Source: Adenanthera pavonina
Taxonomy: Eukaryota > Streptophyta > Magnoliopsida > Fabales > Fabaceae
NCBI GenBank assembly: GCA_026686845.1
Contig: JAIVEN010000003.1
Location: forward strand, 3,164,501 to 3,228,500
Direction of reading: 5' to 3'
Length of the DNA: 64,000 nucleotides
Part shown: piece by piece, positions 61,375 through 64,000 of the stretch
Layout: each line of letters begins with the position of its first letter
Numbering within the stretch: position 1 is the stretch's first letter
The notes under the pieces: generated by a model
Database searches by the model: none
Told to the model about the DNA's origin: nothing
The model's input: only the letters and a program-made list of their open reading frames with translations
Translations under genes and position numbers: made by a program

Positions 61375-62419
61375 GCTTCATTAAGTGTTATCATTTCAAC
61401 ATCTCAAAAGCATAGGCTAATTAATTAAGCTAAAGTCCACGTCAACTCTTTCAAGTTTCTAATTAACTACTCAGTTTTGATTGAGTCTTCCATTATGATT
61501 TGCCAGTTGAAACTCATTGACTCCATTCTTCAGCATCTTCATGATCTCTTTAATTTGATGGCTTCTAAATGTTGATTCAAAGATGATAGCCGTTTGCAAA
61601 ATTAACTAACAATAAATTTAGTCCAGAATCATATGTACAATTAATTATTACTTAGTTGTACGAATGAGTCAACTAGATCTAAATAATTTAAATTTGCACT
61701 ACCCATTCCAAATTATTAATTTCAAATCCACAAGTAATTATTTCGTAGACCGAAGACTCAAACTCAACATCAAACATCATCATCAACATCAACGTACGTC
61801 TTCTTCACAAACTGAAATGAACCAGCGAAGGTTCTGCTTTTCTTCCCGTTTGGCCCACAGTAACGGGATACCCACTCATCGTAAAAACATTTATTACATT
61901 TAATAAAATTAAAATAGTTTAAATTTAATGGATTAATATGTTTATTTTTTTAAAATGTGTATATATATTATTTATTGAAATAATTCTTTTTATATTTTTT
62001 CAGATTTAAGATATTTTTTCAAAAAAATATAAGTAATATATAAAATATTTGGAGAGTACTTTTTTTTTAATGAATTTAATTCTTGTATCTTTTCTCCTTG
62101 GGTCACTGTTGGAAGTCTTCCACCTATTAGCCAGCTGCTTCCAAGTCCATCCTCCCCAAAATGTTTTGCTTGACCCAAGAAGCAAGGTAGGGGCACAGAC
62201 ACACTTGAAAAGCGTGTAGATCGCCAAATTTTCACAAATTGCATTTTCATCCTTTAATCATATATTAATTGCTGTTGCATCCTTCGAGAATCACCTTCGT
62301 CTTTTTAGTACACCATGCCTTCCTTTCGTTACAGTCCCCACATTCCATTGGTAATGGTAGACGTCGCATGACCTCTCTTTCCTCCTCCTCCTCCTTCTTC
62401 ATTCTCTCAATAAATAAAG
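61375..62419 (+). promoter_or_regulatory. Upstream module of CRK copy 4
   Basis: It starts CTTCATTAAGTGTTATCATTTC, the same as 38510 before copy 3. It then runs colinearly with that module through GAGTCTTCCATTATGATTTGCC, a short ATCAAC-type repeat (61765-61793), GAAAAGCGTGTAGATCGCC and a CT/CTT-rich leader ending at the ATG. One AAAGTCCACGTCAACTC W-box-like core remains, versus two in copy 3. Confidence 0.6.
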
Positions 62420-64000
62420 ATGCTTCAGCATCCTAATCTGCTTCCCTTATTTACCTTCATATTCAGCTCATGCTGCATCCTTAACGGCGTCGTTTCGGAC
62501 CCCCAGACCCACCTTGTTAACAACCAGTGCAACCCAAACCACGGAATGTTCATATCCAACATCTTCACCTTCACTGAAAACTTAAACGCAACGTTGCGAG
62601 ACATCAGAGAGCAAATCGGTGGCCAAAACAAACGCTTTGCCACAGCACAGCAAGGCAATGGAGGAGAATCCGTTTCCACTCTTTTTCAGTGCAGAAACTA
62701 CCTCTCCATTGCCGACTGTGTTGCCTGCTTCACCATCGCTGCCGTACAAATCCACCGCTGCACCCCCGGGGACCCCGGTGCCTATGTTGTCTATGACGGC
62801 TGCTTCCTCAGGTACAACTAGTCCAACATGATCATGTCTGAGGACAGCGAAGAGATAATATAATTATTACGACATTATTATATTAGTTTGGGGGATATTC
62901 TCTGAATGAGTTTATGGATAATTCCACTTACAGCTATAGCGAACCATATAACACACAGCAGAAACCCATTTCATCTATTTATACGCTGAAAAAAACGGAA
63001 ACTAACTAATATAAATAGAATAAACAGAACTACATAAAAACTAATCAATTAATTTTCCAAAACATAACAAAGTAATCCAAGTTGAAAAATTCATCCTCTT
63101 GATCATTAGCTAGCTAGATAGCAAAATCCATATTGAATACTTTGTGGTGTATTAAGGTACGACACTAGCAGCAATTTCTTTGGCGATACAACACAGTCTC
63201 TCAATGCCGTGTCGTGTGGGAATCAAACTACCGGAGAACCCACTACATTTACCTCAGTTGCGCAACAAGTGCTAATGAATCTCCAAACAGCAACACCCAC
63301 AATCAGTGGCTTCTTTGCAGCCACAAAGATGCAAGTGCCTAACAATGGTCCAACTATTTATGCCTTTGCTCAATGTAGTCAAACTATCTCACAGAGTGGG
63401 TGCCTCAGTTGCTTGAATGTTGGATACAGCAATATGCAGACTTGTCTTCCCAATTCAGATGGCAGGGCTTTTGCTGATGGGTGTTTCATGAGATACTCCA
63501 CCACTTCCTTCTTTCCTGACAACCAGACCATTAACATTATACCCTCGTTCAAACAAGGTACACCTTTCTTCAGACCTTTGATATCACACCCTGCTTTTTT
63601 GGATAGGCATTAGCTTATCTTGGTGATAACACATACTGTAACATCACAATTTGATTTTCTTATGTGTAAGTTTGAATCTCTCAGGGTATATATGTCTTAT
63701 TTTACTGCATGACTAGACATCCATATAGTTCTCTTTATTTAACATACCAATAAGTGTTTTTTTCCCTGAAAAGCCATATTAGGCATTAACGAATACAGTT
63801 CAAGTTAGACCAGATCACATGGACATGTAAAGCTCTTCTAGCAATTGTTTCTCCATTAATGAGATTAAAATCCAATACTTTATTTATGGGGAACAAATAT
63901 TAAACCACTTGAACCAACTGTTTTAGTGGCTATGTTTTTTATGGGAATGTAAAGAATTTAGCTGCAATTTTTTTAAAAAAATATTTATTTGTCAGTAGAC
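62420..64000 (+). CDS. CRK2-type receptor kinase, copy 4 (5' part, runs off window)
   Basis: Exon 1 is 62420-62811 and exon 2 is 63157-63557, joined AG/G TAC exactly as in copies 1 and 2. The signal peptide is about 25 residues (LLPLFTFIFSSCCILNGVVS). The two DUF26 signatures CRNYLSIADCVAC and CSQTISQSGCLSC are intact, and the frame is open through SFKQG. The next intron begins GTACAC at 63558, and no exon 3 (juxtamembrane SSNK... segment) is found before the window ends, so this intron is longer than the 285 bp of copy 2. It is most similar to copies 2 and 3. Whether the kinase half is intact cannot be seen. Of the plus-strand array it is the best candidate for a working gene. Confidence 0.9.

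Noticed and set aside
1..64000. tRNA, rRNA or organelle DNA insertions
   Set aside because: No A-box/B-box pair with a GTTCGANNCC loop in cloverleaf spacing, and no rRNA or plastid gene segments were seen on reading. A tRNAscan or organelle blastn would settle it.

Overview
This window is nuclear DNA of a flowering plant, most likely a eudicot. It is strongly AT-rich, genes are split by GT-AG introns, and gaps are filled with decayed transposons. The genes match plant-only families: an auxin response factor, a chloroplast PsbQ-like protein and DUF26 (cysteine-rich) receptor-like kinases. I cannot fix the species from sequence alone.

Layout. (1) 1-3.8 kb: AT-rich DNA with no gene I can recognise. 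(2) 3.8-12.6 kb, minus strand: a complete 14-exon ARF8-type auxin response factor. All exon joins were checked by hand and give 820 codons. It has a near-perfect miR167 target in the PB1 coding part, and two overlapping upstream ORFs lie in its presumed leader. (3) 15.4-19.5 kb, plus strand: a two-coding-exon PsbQ-like gene (PQL3-type, 187 aa) with a probable 2.6 kb intron in its 5' leader. (4) 20.6-25.0 kb, minus strand: an intact eight-exon CRK2-type receptor kinase (copy 1, 648 aa). (5) 28-64 kb, plus strand: a decaying tandem array of the same CRK family. Copy 2 (33.2-37.7 kb) is nearly complete but has lost a splice acceptor, its DFG aspartate and its C-terminal tail. Copy 3 (39.67 kb) is cut within its signal-peptide codons by a 5,474 bp CACTA (En/Spm-type) element. 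Copy 4 (62.4 kb) runs off the window with two good exons. Relics of the shared upstream module and of a terminal exon lie between the copies.

The CACTA element (39701-45174) has CACTAG ends, a 3-bp TTA target duplication and repeated subterminal motifs. It shows no recognisable transposase. It carries four exon-intron pieces of a host monoacylglycerol-lipase-like gene with a destroyed nucleophile elbow, plus a nested Mutator-like MITE. The region 45.3-58.6 kb is a mosaic of old repeats: LTR-like segments in both orientations, a copia gag relic with three in-frame stops, and a tandemly repeated AT-rich family also present near 27-28 kb.

How the parts relate. ARF8 (nuclear, auxin/miR167 regulation), PQL3 (thylakoid lumen, NDH complex) and the CRKs (plasma membrane signalling) are functionally unrelated neighbours. 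The biological story of the window is birth and death of a CRK cluster, shaped by tandem duplication and transposon insertion.
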